From assembly GCA_019264505.1 (NCBI GenBank), contig JAHUZY010000150.1, forward strand, positions 1 to 10,274: a stretch of 10,274 nucleotides of DNA, given 5' to 3'. Source of the stretch: Phenylobacterium sp. (GTDB lineage: Bacteria > Pseudomonadota > Alphaproteobacteria > Caulobacterales > Caulobacteraceae). A program made the position numbers and the translations under genes. Positions 8,819-10,274 of the stretch are shown here, in pieces. The notes under the pieces are model-generated. The model saw only the letters and a program-made list of their open reading frames with translations, made no database searches and was not told the DNA's origin. Within the stretch, counting starts at the first letter, position 1, and each line of letters starts with the position of its first letter.

Positions 8819-10183
8819 GTGAAACACATTTTGTTGGTGCTCGCGGGCGCTAGCCTGCTCTCAGGCTGTGCGGCGGCCGGTGTCGCTCGGGTCGATGGCG
8901 CCGGGTCGCCGGTCCAAAGCATCCGCGCGCTGCAGACCGTCGATCTGCCGTCTGCTCTCAATCCAGCCGGGCTTGATGCCCGGAACTCTGCAGTCAAGAG
9001 CTGTATTGAAGCTGGCGCACAAGAGATGAACGACAAATGTAAGACGCTGTCGGTCAAATCGCCGCAGTTTGGAAGGCTCTCACGGCTATTGGGATTTGAC
9101 AGTACGACGGAGATTACCGGGCGCGGAGATAAGGTCGCTCTAGAACGTCTTCGTCTCGAGGCCGCGTTTGATAGATTCTATGACTCGGGTAACACGACAT
9201 ACGGCAGCCGGGAGGAGCGCCGAAACCGGATCCTCCACCGCCTCATCGCAGCCTCCGACACCAACTGTGGCATTTTTGCTGAGAACCTCTATGGCGTGCA
9301 AGCCACGGCAAACTTCGGATTGGGGTCGCTGGCGACCGTGCTGGGTGGCGCGGGAGCGATCGTTAGCGGGGTCGATGCAGCACGAACGCTGTCCGGCTTG
9401 TCGAGCATGGCCTCTGGCGTCCGGGCGGAGGCGAACGAAGACTTCTTCCGGCAGCAGTGGGTCGAGGCGCTCACGAAAGCTATCAGCAGTGAACGGGACC
9501 GGCTTCGCACGGAGATGCAGTCGAACGCCAAGGCCTCCATCAGCGCCTACCCTGTTGAGGCTGCCGTCGCCGACGCGATCCGTTACAACAATGCGTGCAG
9601 CCTCGTGGCTGGGCTTCAGAAGGTGAATGAGGCCGTCATAATCGCCGACGATCCGGCGGGGCTTCGCGCCTTCCGCAATAGCTATAGCCGCGCGGGGTTC
9701 GACGCTTCGTTCAACGTTTCCGCCGCCGTTCGGCGCGACGATGGCTCGTCTGACCGCACCCTAGCGGACGCCAGTGGCAGCTACGAGAGCGTCTCGTCTG
9801 AGCTTGCGCGCCTCCGTGTCCACATCGCCGAAGGCAAGACCGAGGCGACGATCCCGGAAGATAAACGGGTCGAGGCGGCGGCAGAAATAGATGGCGCGTT
9901 CAAGAAGCTCTATTCCACCGAACAGGGGGCAAACGCCCTCCTTACCTCGCATCTAGCGCAGCTCAAGGCGCACCGGGACCGCCACTCAACGTTGAGCGAT
10001 GAGCTAGGATTGGCGGACAACCAGCAACAGCGGGACGCCAAGATTGCGGAGATGCGCGCGAATGCGGCAGCGGCAGAAGTTATTGCGATGTCTGCGCTGC
10101 AGATGATCTCGCATACAGAGCAGCAGGTTAGCGCCATCTTGGCGAAACATAAAAAGGATCCTGCGTCTGCGAAGACGCCATGA
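8819..10183 (+). CDS. Putative lipoprotein of unknown function with a Gly/Ala-rich hydrophobic segment
   Basis: This 454-residue protein begins with a lipoprotein signal peptide: MKHILLVLAGASLLSGC, with lipobox L-S-G-C and lipidation predicted at C17. I do not recognise the family. After the lipid anchor come a region with C62 and C74 and a charged stretch with a run of REERRNR (131-137). Next is DTNCGIFAENLYG (148-160), then a 35-residue Gly/Ala/Ser-rich hydrophobic segment (about 165-200) containing GLGSLATVLGGAGAIVSG, reminiscent of a glycine zipper or membrane-inserting helix. A long, largely helical and charged C-terminal half follows, with possible coiled coil at about 325-445. Four cysteines besides C17 (62, 74, 150, 260) could form two disulfides in the periplasm. 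The GTG start at 8819 has GGGGGAA at 8808-8814. Composition is lower in GC than the core genes (33/60 on line 9061-9120). The gene stands alone, convergent with the partial gene at the right edge. Confidence 0.85.
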   Translation: MKHILLVLAGASLLSGCAAAGVARVDGAGSPVQSIRALQTVDLPSALNPAGLDARNSAVKSCIEAGAQEMNDKCKTLSVKSPQFGRLSRLLGFDSTTEITGRGDKVALERLRLEAAFDRFYDSGNTTYGSREERRNRILHRLIAASDTNCGIFAENLYGVQATANFGLGSLATVLGGAGAIVSGVDAARTLSGLSSMASGVRAEANEDFFRQQWVEALTKAISSERDRLRTEMQSNAKASISAYPVEAAVADAIRYNNACSLVAGLQKVNEAVIIADDPAGLRAFRNSYSRAGFDASFNVSAAVRRDDGSSDRTLADASGSYESVSSELARLRVHIAEGKTEATIPEDKRVEAAAEIDGAFKKLYSTEQGANALLTSHLAQLKAHRDRHSTLSDELGLADNQQQRDAKIAEMRANAAAAEVIAMSALQMISHTEQQVSAILAKHKKDPASAKTP

Positions 10184-10193
10184 CGTTGGGGTG

Positions 10194-10227
10194 AGCGCTT
10201 TGATCAGTGAGTTGATCCGCAGGCGCT
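10194..10227. terminator. Possible bidirectional stem-loop between convergent genes
   Basis: Arms AGCGC (10194-10198) and GCGCT (10223-10227) enclose a second pair, GATCA (10202-10206) and TGATC (10213-10217), with unpaired bases between the two stems and a 6-nt loop. It lies in the 54-base gap between the lipoprotein stop and the stop of the partial gene on the other strand, where a shared terminator would be expected. There is no clear T-run, so this is a weak call. Confidence 0.3.
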
Positions 10228-10237
10228 TCCCGCCGCC

Positions 10238-10274
10238 TCACCCAAACACCGCATCCAAATCCGGCAACCTCCCC
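10238..10274 (-). CDS. C-terminal end of a second PEP mutase/isocitrate lyase superfamily gene (cut by window edge)
   Basis: Reading the minus strand from the right edge gives ...GRLPDLDAVFG and a TGA stop at 10238-10240. This matches the end of the truncated gene at 8334 (LPGLDAVFRRA) in seven of the eight residues from LPx to VF. At DNA level 10245-10268 matches 8347-8370 with one mismatch in 24, and that mismatch changes Gly to Asp. Only eleven complete codons are visible, so the identity rests entirely on this comparison. The rest of the gene would lie to the right of the window and may be full length. Confidence 0.5.
   Translation of the reverse strand, partial: GRLPDLDAVFG

Noticed and set aside
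10163..10178. GCGTC/GACGC stem near the lipoprotein stop as a terminator
   Set aside because: It is five base pairs, lies inside the coding sequence and is not followed by a T-run.
8347..10268. Treating the 24-base near-identical sequences at 8347-8370 and 10245-10268 as phage-type attachment sites
   Set aside because: They lie in the same frame at the same place in two related coding sequences, so shared protein ancestry explains them; no integrase is present.

Overview
The window is GC-rich chromosomal DNA from what looks like an alphaproteobacterium, most likely of the Caulobacter/Phenylobacterium group. This placement is an inference from base composition, frequent GTG/TTG starts, a DUF1206 membrane protein beside polA, and a pair of intergenic repeats with the CCTCATCCTGAGG / CGTCCTTCGAGG arms that I associate with Caulobacterales and related genomes. 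No RNA gene, CRISPR array or intact insertion sequence was found.

Left part (1-6871), ordinary core-type genes. The C-terminal end of an unfinished gene, possibly OmpA-like, overlaps by four bases the start of an SLC13/DASS-type transporter with a cytosolic TrkA-C-like insert. A strong hairpin sits on the transporter stop codon. It is followed by a head-to-head pair of about 42-nt repeats, then a PP1/PP2A-like calcineurin-superfamily phosphatase starting at TTG. Convergent with the phosphatase are a DUF1206 integral membrane protein and, just upstream of it on the same strand, a complete polA encoding DNA polymerase I with all three activities apparently intact.

Right part (about 6950-10274), accessory in character. 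Two patches have visibly lower GC than the rest: single 60-base lines counted by hand gave 33/60 in each patch, against 40/60 in polA and 43/60 in the fragment between them. Patch one (about 6959-8229) is a two-gene overlapping operon on the minus strand: a 248-residue protein of unknown function followed by a PIN-domain nuclease with its acidic residues present. This is the best candidate here for an uncharacterised system of toxin-antitoxin, RNA-processing or defence type. Patch two (about 8670-10240) holds one gene for a 454-residue lipoprotein with a Gly/Ala-rich hydrophobic segment.

Between the patches lies a GC-rich C-terminal fragment of a PEP mutase/isocitrate lyase superfamily gene. 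The last few codons of a second, related gene, in the same orientation, enter at the right edge. The lipoprotein gene is therefore bracketed by two 3' ends of the same gene family. That is the arrangement expected if an element integrated into such a gene, supplied a replacement 3' end and displaced the original one; a decayed tandem duplication would look similar.
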